From the NCBI RefSeq assembly GCF_029911635.1, contig NZ_JARYTI010000014.1, forward strand, positions 54,039 through 118,038: DNA of 64,000 nucleotides. Direction: 5' to 3'. The notes beneath the pieces are model-generated. The model was not told the origin of the DNA. It saw only the letters and a program-made list of their open reading frames with translations, and ran no database searches. The stretch's first letter is position 1. Every line of letters begins with the position of its first letter. Source of the DNA: Sphingomonas sp. AR_OL41 (GTDB lineage: Bacteria; Pseudomonadota; Alphaproteobacteria; Sphingomonadales; Sphingomonadaceae). The position numbers were made by a program, and so were the translations under genes. Of the stretch, positions 1 through 9,782 are shown piece by piece.

Positions 1-2
1 GC

Positions 3-536
3 GGCGCGCAGTTCTGGCGGCCGCAATGCGCCGGACTTGCGTCCACCACGCCTATCTCGATCGACCATGCCGCGGGGCGTCTGAGCATTGCGGGTCAAAC
101 GATCACCTTCACACCCGATCGGTTCGCCAACACCTCGCGGTGGCAATGGTCGATCCGTCCGACAGTGCTGCTCAAGGGGCTGATTGGGCACGATGTCACG
201 TTCGGCGCCAATATCTATCACCGCGGACCCTATGTCGATGCGGTTGCCGTTGCGAACACCTCCAAACTTGCCGGCGTCCCGCCGCTCCAACAAATGACCG
301 TATTCGGTTATTCGACCGCCGATCCCTATACGGCGCCCGGCTATACGATCACCGACCTCCGGATGGACTGGCGCCGCGTCGCAGGATCGCGGATCAGTGT
401 CGCTGCCGGGGTGACGAACCTCGCCGACAAGAACTATCGCGTCAGCTCCGCCAGCGCGTTCGAGATCATCGGCGATGCCTATACGCTGACCGGCGAACCC
501 CGCATGTGGTGGGCGCAAATATCCTACACGTTCTGA
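3..536 (+). CDS. TonB-dependent receptor, C-terminal part (5' end outside window)
   Basis: The reading frame is open from the first bases and ends with a stop at 534-536. The translated 177 residues show alternating beta-strand patterns (for example VTFGANIYHRGPYVD, YTITDLRMDWRRV, ISVAAGVTNLADKNYR) and end in ISYTF. A 'GVTNLADKNYR' segment followed by a terminal aromatic Phe is the usual end of a TonB-dependent outer-membrane receptor barrel. The substrate cannot be told from this fragment. It converges with the response-regulator gene that ends at 562. The family call is firm; the N-terminal plug lies outside the window. Confidence 0.85.
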   Translation, partial: GAQFWRPQCAGLASTTPISIDHAAGRLSIAGQTITFTPDRFANTSRWQWSIRPTVLLKGLIGHDVTFGANIYHRGPYVDAVAVANTSKLAGVPPLQQMTVFGYSTADPYTAPGYTITDLRMDWRRVAGSRISVAAGVTNLADKNYRVSSASAFEIIGDAYTLTGEPRMWWAQISYTF

Positions 537-561
537 CTGCCGGAGCGCGCCGCGCGATCGA

Positions 562-1179
562 TCAGTCGCCCAGCAGGTCCGCGGCGCGGACGAGGTCAAT
601 CAGTGAACCAACCTGCATCTTTCGCATGATCTGACCGCGATGCAGTTTCACCGTAGCTTCGGTGATGCCGATGTCCTCGGCGATCTGTCGGTTCAGCCGG
701 CCGATCACCACCTGCGCCATGACGGCGCGCTCGCGCGGTGTCAGCAGGCCATAGCGCGCGCGCGCTTCAGCGATCTTTTTCTGCTCGGCCCGCTGCTGCC
801 GATCATGCCTTATCGCCCGCTGGACGGCGTCCAGCAGCTCCTGTTCGCGCACCGGCTTTGTGAGAAACTCGATAGCGCCTGCCTTCATCGCCCGCACCGA
901 CATCGCGATATCCGCATGCCCGCTGATGAAGACGATCGCGCGCCGGTTGCCCGCGCGCGCCTCCTCTTCGATAAAATCGAGGCCGCTCTTCCCCGGCAAC
1001 CGGACATCTACCACCAGGCATCCTGGCCGCTCGTCCGGCGCAGCTTCGAGATAGGCATCGACCGAATCGAACAGATCGACCGATAACCCGACAGACGCGA
1101 AGAGGCCTTCCAACGCTTCGCGCACCGCCCGGTCGTCGTCGATGACGACGACGGTGGGAGCATCTTCCCGATCACGCAA
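562..1179 (-). CDS. FixJ/NarL-type response regulator
   Basis: A receiver domain begins at VVVIDDD and contains the phospho-acceptor in VVDVRLPGKSG, the conserved T/S in FISGH and the Lys in FLTKPV. It is followed by a LuxR/FixJ helix-turn-helix (LTPRERAVMAQVVIGRLNRQIAEDIGITEATVKLHRGQIMRKM). This is the usual two-domain layout of about 205 residues. I choose a TTG start at 1179 because it overlaps the stop of the upstream hybrid kinase and begins just before the receiver; a longer frame runs to 1323 but adds sequence unlike the family. Tight overlap with the kinase gene argues for co-transcription and a cognate pair. It probably regulates transcription of an unknown target, perhaps the TonB receptor just downstream. 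Confidence 0.9.
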   Translation of the reverse strand: MRDREDAPTVVVIDDDRAVREALEGLFASVGLSVDLFDSVDAYLEAAPDERPGCLVVDVRLPGKSGLDFIEEEARAGNRRAIVFISGHADIAMSVRAMKAGAIEFLTKPVREQELLDAVQRAIRHDRQQRAEQKKIAEARARYGLLTPRERAVMAQVVIGRLNRQIAEDIGITEATVKLHRGQIMRKMQVGSLIDLVRAADLLGD

Positions 1180-4100
1180 CGGCAATGGCGCGCTCCTCTG
1201 CGACGGCGGGCAGGATAAAGGCAAAGGTCGTGCCGCGCGGCTTGTTGGCAGTGACCGACAGGCGTCCGCGATGTGCTTCGATGATCGACCGGCAGATGGA
1301 TAGGCCCATGCCGATCCCGCCATCCTTGGTGGTGAAAAAAGCCTCGAAGATCCGGTCCTTCAATGCCGGGTCGAGGCCCCGTCCGGTGTCGGACACCGAA
1401 ATGGTCAGCTCGCCGTCGCTTGTTACCCGAGATTCGATCCTGAGCTTGCGCACGCGGCCTGAAGACATGCTCATCGCCTCGATACCGTTCATGACCAGAT
1501 TGAGGATGACCTGTTGCATCTGCACGCGGTCGGCCAGGGCAGGATTGAGGTTTTCGGCCAGCCTTGTCTCGACCGTGATGGCGTTGCGATCAAGTTCGTT
1601 GCGCATCAACTGGACGACTTCCAGGATCGCGTCGTTGAGGTCGAGCGCGACCATCTGCGGAGCCGCCTTTTTGGCAAGCGCCCGGATGCTGGCAATGACG
1701 TCGCCGGCGCGGTGCCCCTCGTTGATGATGCGTTCGGCGGCGCGGCGCGCTTCCGGAACGTTCAGATTATTCTCGCCCAGCCAACGCACACAGGTGGCGG
1801 CATTTGTGACGATGGCCATCAGCGGCTGGTTCACCTCATGCGCAATCGAGACCGACAGTTCGCCGAGCGCGGTGATGCGCGAAACCCGTGCCAGCGCCTC
1901 CTGCGCCTGTTCGGCGCGACGAAAATCCTCGATGTCCATCGCCGTACCGTACCATTTGACGATCGCGCCGGTTTCATCCCGCATTGGCTCCACGCGGAAG
2001 AGAAAGCGCCGGAACTCGCCGTCGAAGCGCCTGATCCGGGCCTCGATCTCGCCCGACACGCCGAACGACAGCAAATTCTGCCAGCGATCTTCGACATGAC
2101 CGACATCGTCGGGATGATAGGTCCCCGGCCAGGCGTCGCGCGCCTCCGGGATCGCTTCCTGCCCGCTGAACTCCTTCCACTTCTTGTTCGCGATCTCGAA
2201 CGCGCCGTCCGGCAGGGCGCGCCACGCCAGGGTCGGTATCATGTCGAACGATTGCTGGAGCTCGTCATTGGCGCGCCGCGCTTTGTCGCGTGCTTCCTGT
2301 GCTTCAAGAAAGAGACGCGCATTCTCGATCGAAATTGCTGCCGGCGAAGAGAGCATTTGCAGGATTGCCAGCCGCGAGGGCGTGAACACATGCGATGAGA
2401 GCGCGTTTTCGAGGTAGAGGATCGCGACCAGTTGCCCCTGTTTGACGAGCGGCAGGCAAAGGATCGAGCGCGGCTTCGAGGCAAGCAGATAGACGTCGGC
2501 AGAAAATGTATTGGGCTGAAGCGCATCGTCGAGGATCAGCGGCTCCAGCGACCGCACGACATAGTTGAGCACCGATATCGGCAGTTCTCCGGCGAGCCCG
2601 CTGTAGGAACGACGGATGACCGCCACCCTGTCCTTGCCGGTCACCGCTTCGGCGGCGATGCGCATTTCGCCGGCGCGCGGGAGCAACAGGACACCGCGAA
2701 CGGCGCCGGCCTGCTCGACGACGGTAATCATCAGCTGCTCGATCAGGCGATCGAGAACGATCTCGCCCGATACCGTCTGATAAATTTCGACAAGCGCCGA
2801 AAGGTCCAGATTCTCCGATATCGCGCTCGCAGAGAGCGCGCTGGCCGCACGGCCGGTATTTTCGCGTCCGAGTTCGGGATAGTGCAGATCAAGCTGCGCC
2901 ACCTTCCCGTCCGCGCGCCAGCGCGCATAGCATGCGCGCGCATTGCGCATATATGTCTGGCAGATCGTCCGAAATTCCCGCGCGCCGTAATATTTTGCGG
3001 CAAGCTCGTAGGCCAACGCCTCGACCGACACCAAGCCTTCTTCCGCAGCGGCGTGGATCGCTTCCTCGTAGAAGCGCTGGGCGTCGAGATCGCGATCCTG
3101 AAGTCGCGCAATCTCGGCAGCAACGAGCGACGCACGACAGGAAAAGTTCTCAGGGCACAATGCTGCCCATTGTGCCAATTGCCGGTGCGCAGCGATGATC
3201 GTCGCGAGATGGGGGTCCCTGGCATCGCGCGGCAGCTCGGTCAGCCTTGCCGCGCCGGCAAGCGCGGAGAACAGGCAGTATTCGGCACGTTCGAAGACCT
3301 TCAATTTCTCGATATCGGATGAAAGGAGCACCTCCAGGTCGGAGCATGCGGCGTAATCTCCGGCATGAAAAAGCAATTGCAGTTTGCGGACGCGGTGACG
3401 AACCAGGGCATGCCACAGATGCGGCTTATGCTCGAGAAAGGCCTGGTGCGCCTGCTCGTCAAAGCCGGCTTCGGCAAATGAGCCCAGGCTGGCGGTCATG
3501 CCGCGCAGCGCCCGGACCGTCAGGATGATGGTGTTGACGAACTCAATGGCGAGCGAAAATTTCATCTTCTTCATGAGGACGAGGGCAACGTCCGCGAGCC
3601 GATGCACTTCGCTCAGTCCCTTGCCACCATCGAGTGCCGCGCTCAGGGCCGTGGACCAGGCATAGCCCGCATAGGTGACGCCCCCCTGCTCGCGCCCCAT
3701 CTCCAGCGCCCGCATGGAAAGTTCGAAACAGTCCCGGAGCGGCAGGCTCCACGGACCTACGGTCCCCGAGACCACGGCGTAGATGCGGGAAGCGTAGCGG
3801 TCGAACCCGCGCTCGTCGGCGAGGCGCAGGGCGAGTCTGCCGAACTGGTGTGCGCTCGCAAAATCGCCAAAGCGCCAGCCAATGACCAAACCGCCGAGGT
3901 TCGAAAAGATATGAGCACTCTCATGGGCCAGCCCATGATCGAGGCTGATATTGGCCATGCGCAAGATCGTCAGGACCTGAAGATCTTCCCGGTGGATGCC
4001 TGCCGACGTGATCAGCGACTCAAGCACATCCATAACCTGGAGCCAGTGTGGATCAGTCATGCCCGGCAGATCGAACAACGCTTCTATCGGACGCCCGCCC

Positions 4101-6685
4101 AGCCGCGTCACGAACGCCTCATATTCCTCCTCCAGCGCAGCGGGATCGGGCTTTTCGGGAAGTGACTGTCCCAGGCGCGCGGCACAATCGACAGCCAGAA
4201 CAACAGCCTTGTCCAGTTGGCCGAGATAGGAATAAACGACAATCTGCCGGCTCACGACACGGAAGTAATCCGCCATGCTCGTGCTGCGGGTGGCGAGATC
4301 GGCGAGTTGTTCCTCAGCGAGGTTCACCTCGCCCGCCATGAACAGACAATCGGTGCGGTGGAATTCGAGTTCGAAGTTGATGCGGTAGTTCGCGCCCCAG
4401 CCTTCCGGACTGAGCAGCGCGCAGCCCGCCTCGAGATAACCAAGCGCAGTCTCATAGGCGGCCGCCGCAATGGCGCGTCTTCCGGCTTCCAGATTGAGAT
4501 TGGCGACCTGGAGGCGTTCCGCGGGCGATCCGATCATCGCGACGCCGCGGTTGAACTGTCCCACGATCGCGAAGATGTCCTCGTCGGCTTCGCCTGTCGC
4601 AAGGCGCGCCGCTAGCCGGCGTCCGATCCGCAAATGCGCGAGCGCGCGCTGATCCTGCGACATGAGGGCGTAGGCCGCCTCCCGGACACTGTCATGGGCA
4701 AAGGTAAAACCATCATCGCTGCGAAGCAGAAGGCTGTCATCGACAAATCCCTGGAGCGCTTCCTCGACGGCATTGTCGGTAATTTCCAGGACCGAGGCCA
4801 ACAGCTCGGTGCGCGCGGCGGTGCCGATGCAGGCAAGCAGCATGGCAACGCTAACCGAAAAGACCTCATATCGCCCGAGCTTCGCCACCATCAGCTCGGC
4901 CACGTTGCCGGTAATATCGGCAGCCCGGATACGACCCAGATCGAACCGGGCCCGCTCGGTTCCGCCATCGGTATCGATCAATCCATCGGCGTGGATCGTC
5001 TTGAGGAACTGGATCACGAAGAACGGATTGCCCTGCGTCTTGGCGAACATCAGTTCGGCAAGCGGTGCGACGGCCGCGGGTGTCGAACGCAGCGCGTCTG
5101 CCGCCAGACTGGCGACCTCCGACAACGAAAGGGGCGACAGGTCGATGCGCTTCAGCGCGACATGAGCGTTCGAAATTCTCGCAAGCGCATTCTCGAGCGC
5201 AGCGGATGGCTGGCGCGGCTGCCTGCGATAGGCGCCGATCAGCAAAAGGTTGGGAATGGGCTCCTCGCTGCCCAACTGCTCGAGCAACTCGAGCGTCGCG
5301 GCATCGAGCCATTGCAGGTCGTCGAGAAACAGTACCAGCGGATGGTCGGGCTGGGCAAAAACGCTGACAAAGCGGCGGAACACGAGCCTGAACCTGTTCC
5401 TGGCTTCCTGCGGCGACACCTCCGCGAGTGGCGGCATTTCGCCAATCACCAGCTGAATACTGGGGAACAGATCGGCCATCAACAAACCATTGGGCCCGAG
5501 CGCCGCCCGCAGCTCGGACCGCCAGCGCGCCAGTTCGCGATCGTTCCTTGTCAGGATCTGCTTGAGTAATCCTTCAAAGGCTTCCGAAAGCGTCGCCAGC
5601 GGAACGTCCTGCTTGTATTGATCGAACTTCCCGTTCGCGAACAACGCGTTTCTCGCGAACAGGGTGCGTCGGAATTCGTTGACCAGCGCCGATTTGCCGA
5701 TCCCGGACTGGCCGGCGACCAGGACGAGCTCGAATTGCCGGTGCTTCGCGACATGGTCGAACGCCTCGACCAGCATCCTGATGTCCTGATCGCGGCCATA
5801 GAGCTTTTCGGTGATCACCAGCCGTTCCGGACGGTCGCGGGATCCTATCGCAAAATCTTTCGAACCGACGCTCCCACGCAGTCCATCCAGACAACGTTGA
5901 AGGTCGTACCGAATGCCGGCGGCGGTCTGGTAACGGTCGTCCGTGTCCTTCGCCAGCAGCTTCAGGATGATTGCTTCGACAAGGGGCGGAACGCCGTCGA
6001 TGCGCATGCTGGGGGGAGATGGCTCACGCGCGATGTGGCAGTGGAACCAGTCGGCCTGGTCGACCGCGTTGAACGGCAAAGCCCCGACCAGCAGTTCGTA
6101 GAGCGTAACCCCCAATGCATAGAGATCGCTACGGCTGTCGACGGTGCGGTTTGTGCGTCCCGTCTGTTCCGGCGCCATATATTCGAGCGAGCCGACCATC
6201 TCTTCAAAGCCGCCGAGCGGCTGACGGTCCTGTGGACGCCTGGTGGCGAAGCCGAACCCGGTGAGCCGTACCCGACCCGCGCCATCAAGCCAGAGATTGG
6301 CGGGCTTGATGTCCCTGTGGATCAATCCGCGAGCATGCATCTTTTCCAGCGCGCTCGTGATCCCCAGAGCGTGCCGAAGAAAGTGGCTGACAGGACAAGG
6401 TTTGCCGACGAGCACTTCGAACGGCGATCCGCCCGGATCGCGTAACGTCAGCGCTGGTCGGTCGCCGTATCGGACGAGGCGTCCGGGCAGAAGCGCCCAA
6501 TCATGATCGAGGCTGGCCCTGATCGCCAACTCGCGCTCCAGCAGCGACAGGACCGTGCCGTCCGATGCCTGCGATATCGGTGCGCGAACGAGGATGGCGT
6601 CCGAGGCGTCCGGTGCACGCGCGCGGTAGAGAATGAACCCGGAAGTCTCCTGGATCTTCTCTAACCGATAGCCTGACAGATCCAT
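1172..6685 (-). CDS. Trifunctional Ser/Thr kinase-like / AAA ATPase / GAF-PAS sensor histidine kinase hybrid
   Basis: This 1837-residue protein has, in order: a protein-kinase fold (about 5-270, HRDIKPAN at 123-130); an AAA/MalT-like ATPase with Walker A GQSGIGKS (325-332) and Walker B LVLFLDDLQWLD; a long helical repeat region; a GAF-like domain; a PAS domain; and a FixL-type histidine kinase with phospho-acceptor His1616 in SIAHEVNQPL, N-box ILNLVMNGIEAM and G-boxes SDTGRG and GIGMGL. The DFG motif reads GFG at 143-145, and the N-lobe segment DAILVRAP has no Lys where the ATP-binding Lys is expected, so the first kinase domain may be inactive. The ATG at 6685 is preceded by a GAGGGGCGG ribosome site; a GTG at 6706 is possible. 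It overlaps the response regulator, its likely partner. The signal is unknown. Confidence 0.9.
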   Translation of the reverse strand: MDLSGYRLEKIQETSGFILYRARAPDASDAILVRAPISQASDGTVLSLLERELAIRASLDHDWALLPGRLVRYGDRPALTLRDPGGSPFEVLVGKPCPVSHFLRHALGITSALEKMHARGLIHRDIKPANLWLDGAGRVRLTGFGFATRRPQDRQPLGGFEEMVGSLEYMAPEQTGRTNRTVDSRSDLYALGVTLYELLVGALPFNAVDQADWFHCHIAREPSPPSMRIDGVPPLVEAIILKLLAKDTDDRYQTAAGIRYDLQRCLDGLRGSVGSKDFAIGSRDRPERLVITEKLYGRDQDIRMLVEAFDHVAKHRQFELVLVAGQSGIGKSALVNEFRRTLFARNALFANGKFDQYKQDVPLATLSEAFEGLLKQILTRNDRELARWRSELRAALGPNGLLMADLFPSIQLVIGEMPPLAEVSPQEARNRFRLVFRRFVSVFAQPDHPLVLFLDDLQWLDAATLELLEQLGSEEPIPNLLLIGAYRRQPRQPSAALENALARISNAHVALKRIDLSPLSLSEVASLAADALRSTPAAVAPLAELMFAKTQGNPFFVIQFLKTIHADGLIDTDGGTERARFDLGRIRAADITGNVAELMVAKLGRYEVFSVSVAMLLACIGTAARTELLASVLEITDNAVEEALQGFVDDSLLLRSDDGFTFAHDSVREAAYALMSQDQRALAHLRIGRRLAARLATGEADEDIFAIVGQFNRGVAMIGSPAERLQVANLNLEAGRRAIAAAAYETALGYLEAGCALLSPEGWGANYRINFELEFHRTDCLFMAGEVNLAEEQLADLATRSTSMADYFRVVSRQIVVYSYLGQLDKAVVLAVDCAARLGQSLPEKPDPAALEEEYEAFVTRLGGRPIEALFDLPGMTDPHWLQVMDVLESLITSAGIHREDLQVLTILRMANISLDHGLAHESAHIFSNLGGLVIGWRFGDFASAHQFGRLALRLADERGFDRYASRIYAVVSGTVGPWSLPLRDCFELSMRALEMGREQGGVTYAGYAWSTALSAALDGGKGLSEVHRLADVALVLMKKMKFSLAIEFVNTIILTVRALRGMTASLGSFAEAGFDEQAHQAFLEHKPHLWHALVRHRVRKLQLLFHAGDYAACSDLEVLLSSDIEKLKVFERAEYCLFSALAGAARLTELPRDARDPHLATIIAAHRQLAQWAALCPENFSCRASLVAAEIARLQDRDLDAQRFYEEAIHAAAEEGLVSVEALAYELAAKYYGAREFRTICQTYMRNARACYARWRADGKVAQLDLHYPELGRENTGRAASALSASAISENLDLSALVEIYQTVSGEIVLDRLIEQLMITVVEQAGAVRGVLLLPRAGEMRIAAEAVTGKDRVAVIRRSYSGLAGELPISVLNYVVRSLEPLILDDALQPNTFSADVYLLASKPRSILCLPLVKQGQLVAILYLENALSSHVFTPSRLAILQMLSSPAAISIENARLFLEAQEARDKARRANDELQQSFDMIPTLAWRALPDGAFEIANKKWKEFSGQEAIPEARDAWPGTYHPDDVGHVEDRWQNLLSFGVSGEIEARIRRFDGEFRRFLFRVEPMRDETGAIVKWYGTAMDIEDFRRAEQAQEALARVSRITALGELSVSIAHEVNQPLMAIVTNAATCVRWLGENNLNVPEARRAAERIINEGHRAGDVIASIRALAKKAAPQMVALDLNDAILEVVQLMRNELDRNAITVETRLAENLNPALADRVQMQQVILNLVMNGIEAMSMSSGRVRKLRIESRVTSDGELTISVSDTGRGLDPALKDRIFEAFFTTKDGGIGMGLSICRSIIEAHRGRLSVTANKPRGTTFAFILPAVAEERAIAVA

Positions 6686-7040
6686 GCAATTCCGCCCCTC
6701 GCGCACGATCGAGACTTCTACCTCACTTCGTCCAAAGGCTTGTGCGCTTTCCCGCGATCCTAACGCATCCTAACATGTTCTGCCATTTCCTAACGCCGAC
6801 GCACGCAGCGCGATCACGACGCCGGATCCGAACGCCGTCCGATCGGAAAATCGCATTTCGCGGAATCGTGCGTTCTCGAAATATCGAGCCTTCCAAAATA
6901 GTTATTCCCGCAGCCGGAACGGAGTTTGCCGGTGGTGCCGGGTGGAGAACGTGAACGACAGCTCCTTTCAAACCATGCTGACCGGCATCGACGCAAGCGC
7001 GCGATCCGGCTGCGACCAACCCGGAAACAAGGAGTGGACG

Positions 7041-7733
7041 ATGAGAGTGACCGTCAGCGATGGTACGTTCGCCAACTTTGTGTCGCGGCCGCGGCCGATG
7101 GAATTCTCGGGCGCGGCGGTCGTGCTGCTGCATGAAATCTACGGCGTGAATGCCGACGTCCGATCGATCTGCGAGGAACTGGCGGCGCAAGGTTTCCTGG
7201 CAATTGCGCCGGATCTGTTCTGGCGTGAACAGCCCGGCGTCGATGTAAGTTTGAGCGACGAGCATGACTGGCAGAGGCGCATGGACATTTATGCGCGCTA
7301 TGATTTCGACCGCGGCATTCGTGACGTGGCGGCCACGATAAGGTCGGCGAGAACAGTTGGTGGCGCAACGGGCAGGATCGGCGTCATGGGCTTCGGTCCG
7401 GGCGGCCTCCTGAGCTATCTCGCCGCCGCTCGCCTCCCGATCGATGCGGCGGTCGCCTATTATGGACAAAAGATCGAGCAGCATCTGGACGAGGCACATA
7501 ACGTAGCGGTGCCACTGATGATCCATCTGGGTGAGGAGGATCCGCTTATCCCGCAAGCCGCGCAATCCGAGATCAGGGCGGCGCTGGGCGCAAAGGACAA
7601 TGTGGTAATCTGGGGCTATTCCGGGTGCGGTCACGCGTTCGCTACCCATACAGGCTCACAGTATCATGCCGAGGCAGCCGCCGTCGCCAACGAGCGCACA
7701 TTTGCCTTTTTCGAGCGCCATCTGACACCATGA
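7041..7733 (+). CDS. Dienelactone hydrolase family protein with nucleophile Cys replaced by Gly
   Basis: A 230-residue alpha/beta-hydrolase of the dienelactone hydrolase type. Visible family motifs are LHEIYG (Glu32), the nucleophile elbow GFGPGG (117-122), GEEDPLI (Asp167) and GCGHAF (His198). In the family the elbow is usually G-x-C-x-G-G, and Cys is the nucleophile; here codon 119 is GGT (Gly), so ordinary hydrolysis by this mechanism should fail. The ATG at 7041 is chosen because AAGGAG lies just upstream; the frame extends further but without a better start. It is divergent from the large hybrid kinase. The function is uncertain: it could be a non-catalytic binding protein or use altered chemistry. 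Confidence 0.85.
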   Translation: MRVTVSDGTFANFVSRPRPMEFSGAAVVLLHEIYGVNADVRSICEELAAQGFLAIAPDLFWREQPGVDVSLSDEHDWQRRMDIYARYDFDRGIRDVAATIRSARTVGGATGRIGVMGFGPGGLLSYLAAARLPIDAAVAYYGQKIEQHLDEAHNVAVPLMIHLGEEDPLIPQAAQSEIRAALGAKDNVVIWGYSGCGHAFATHTGSQYHAEAAAVANERTFAFFERHLTP

Positions 7734-7964
7734 CACCACGTCCACGGCGTTCCGCTCGCGTTCGTCGATAGGGCGGCAAGGACAGCCAGCCGCGGCGATT
7801 GCGTCTTTGCAGTCGCAGTCCCGCGACATTGTCGATGGAGCATACAATGCCGGCAGCGGCGCCCTCACACGACCTATCACCATCTCGCTGGCACCTGGTT
7901 CGATCCTCAACGATCCTCGAAAACATCGCGACTCAAGCGGTGCAATGCAAGGCAGGCTCGGACG

Positions 7965-8654
7965 ATGGAACAGACCGGCACAACGCGAACATGCTGCCTC
8001 GCGCAACATCAACTGCAGGCAATGAGTCTGATGCTTCGCGAAGCCGATCATCGCATCGCCAATTCGTTGCAGGCGGTGATAGCGCTGTCCCACAGCGCTG
8101 CTCCCGGCGACGATGAGATATCACGGCGCATCCGTGATCACCTGTCGACGAGCGTCTCTGCCATCGCAACCGTTCACCGCATGCTGAGCGTCGCGCAGCA
8201 GACCGGTATGATTCCGTTCGACCTTTACCTCGAAGAACTGGTGACAGGCCTCGGCATATTATGGTCGGACGGGACGGGTCGGCGAGCGATCTCATCATTG
8301 TGTCAGCAACGAAGTGTGCGCGCCGAAATCGCCGTGCGCCTGGGAATGATCGTCAACGAACTCGTCACAAATAGTTGCAAATACGCCTATGAGGGGTGCG
8401 ACCATGGCGAGGTCCGCGTTTCTTTCTCCGTCAACGATGGCACGTTCGTTCTTCTCGTTGCCGATGACGGGCGGGGGTTCGATGTTTCCGCCGCGACCGT
8501 CGGCAAAGGGCGGAGGATCGTGGCAGGTATTTCGTCGCAGCTGGGATCACGATTTCGCTACCAGCCGGCCTGTCACGGCACGATTGCGATATTGACCGGA
8601 CCCGCAGACGTGCTGCTCGCGAGGAATGCGGTCAAAGGCGTATTGCACGCGTGA
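7965..8654 (+). CDS. Orphan HisKA_2/HWE-type histidine kinase without sensor domain
   Basis: At 229 residues it consists only of the transmitter core. The dimerisation/phospho-acceptor helix reads LREADHRIANSLQAV, the typical HisKA_2 pattern with the acceptor His. The ATPase part has the N-box GMIVNELVTNSCKYAY and G1 box VADDGRGF, followed by a degenerate C-terminal part. No transmembrane or PAS/GAF domain is visible, so it must get its signal from a partner or act as a soluble kinase. In alphaproteobacteria such kinases often feed the general stress response (PhyR/NepR), but no such gene is seen here, so that link is only a family expectation. Confidence 0.8.
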   Translation: MEQTGTTRTCCLAQHQLQAMSLMLREADHRIANSLQAVIALSHSAAPGDDEISRRIRDHLSTSVSAIATVHRMLSVAQQTGMIPFDLYLEELVTGLGILWSDGTGRRAISSLCQQRSVRAEIAVRLGMIVNELVTNSCKYAYEGCDHGEVRVSFSVNDGTFVLLVADDGRGFDVSAATVGKGRRIVAGISSQLGSRFRYQPACHGTIAILTGPADVLLARNAVKGVLHA

Positions 8655-8846
8655 CGTCGGGATCGAGAAGCACGCTCTGTCGGATGGACCAGTCGATACC
8701 GGCGAAAGACGCGCTCGTGCCGATCGCCGGCCCTGCCAGGCGACATCAACGCCTTTTCGCAGGGCCCGACCTGCGACGAACGGCAAAACCAGATCCTGTG
8801 ATGGTGGCGCGCGGCACCCCGAACGCCACTGTGTGGAGCATATGAC

Positions 8847-9782
8847 ATGGCGCGAATCACGACATCGTTCGGCTTTTCATCGACCGCCGCCGAGGTCAGC
8901 AAGGGTATCGATCTCACCGGCCGGCGAGCAATCGTGACGGGCGGGGGATCGGGCATCGGGATCGAGACGGCGCGGGCGCTGGCGGTGCTCGGCGCGGAGA
9001 TCACCCTTGCCGTCAGGAACGAAGTCGCCGCGAAACCGGTGGTCGCCGAACTGATCGCGTCCACGGGCAACAGCAATATCCGTTCGGTTCGCCTCGATCT
9101 CGCAGACCGGGCGACGATCGCGGCCCTCATCGACGACTGGCAAGGTCCCCTGCACCTGCTCGTCAACAATGCCGGCGTAATGGCGCTGCCAACGCTGGAA
9201 CGGACCGCCCACGGGGTCGAGATGCAGTTTGCAACCAACCATCTCGGCCACTTCGCGCTGGCGCTCGGGCTCCAGCCTGCTCTTGCCGCTGCCGGCAATG
9301 CGCGGATCGTCGCGTTGAGCTCAAGCGGCCATCTCTTTTCTCCCGTCATCTTCGATGATCCGCATTTCAACTTCGTGCCGTACGACCCGTTCGTTGCCTA
9401 TGGTCAGTCGAAAAGCGCGACGTCGTTGTTTGCCGTGGAGGCAACGCGCCGCTGGGCGCGGCATGGGATTACCGCGAACGCCGTCATGCCCGGCGCGATT
9501 GCGACCAACCTCCAGCGGCACACAGGGGGCCTGCGGACTCCGGTCGAGCGGCGCAAGACGCCCGAGCAAGGGGCGGCAACGACGTTGCTGGTAGCCACCT
9601 CTCCCCGGCTCAACGGGATAGGCGGTCGCTATTTCGAGGATTGCAACGAAGCGATCGTCGTTGATCATCGGACGGCCGATTATACTGGTGTAGCGCCCTA
9701 TGCCCTCGACCCGGCAAATGCAGAGCGTCTGTGGGAGCTCTCGCTCACCTTGCTCGGCCACGCGCAGGGAAGCGGCGAATGA
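8847..9782 (+). CDS. Short-chain dehydrogenase/reductase (SDR)
   Basis: A 311-residue classical/extended SDR, cytosolic by lack of any signal. The cofactor motif TGGGSGIG (near residue 32), the NNAG motif in LLVNNAGVMA and the catalytic YGQSK (YxxxK) are all present, with the Ser in ALSSSGH. The layout resembles the retinol dehydrogenase/WW-oxidoreductase-like group that has a long C-terminal tail (about 60 residues after the VMPGAIATNLQRH segment). The substrate cannot be deduced. It stands alone, following the orphan histidine kinase at a distance of about 190 bases. Confidence 0.9.
   Translation: MARITTSFGFSSTAAEVSKGIDLTGRRAIVTGGGSGIGIETARALAVLGAEITLAVRNEVAAKPVVAELIASTGNSNIRSVRLDLADRATIAALIDDWQGPLHLLVNNAGVMALPTLERTAHGVEMQFATNHLGHFALALGLQPALAAAGNARIVALSSSGHLFSPVIFDDPHFNFVPYDPFVAYGQSKSATSLFAVEATRRWARHGITANAVMPGAIATNLQRHTGGLRTPVERRKTPEQGAATTLLVATSPRLNGIGGRYFEDCNEAIVVDHRTADYTGVAPYALDPANAERLWELSLTLLGHAQGSGE

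Noticed and set aside
6723..7649. 308-codon minus-strand open frame over the dienelactone-hydrolase gene
   Set aside because: Shadow of a gene with a recognised fold.
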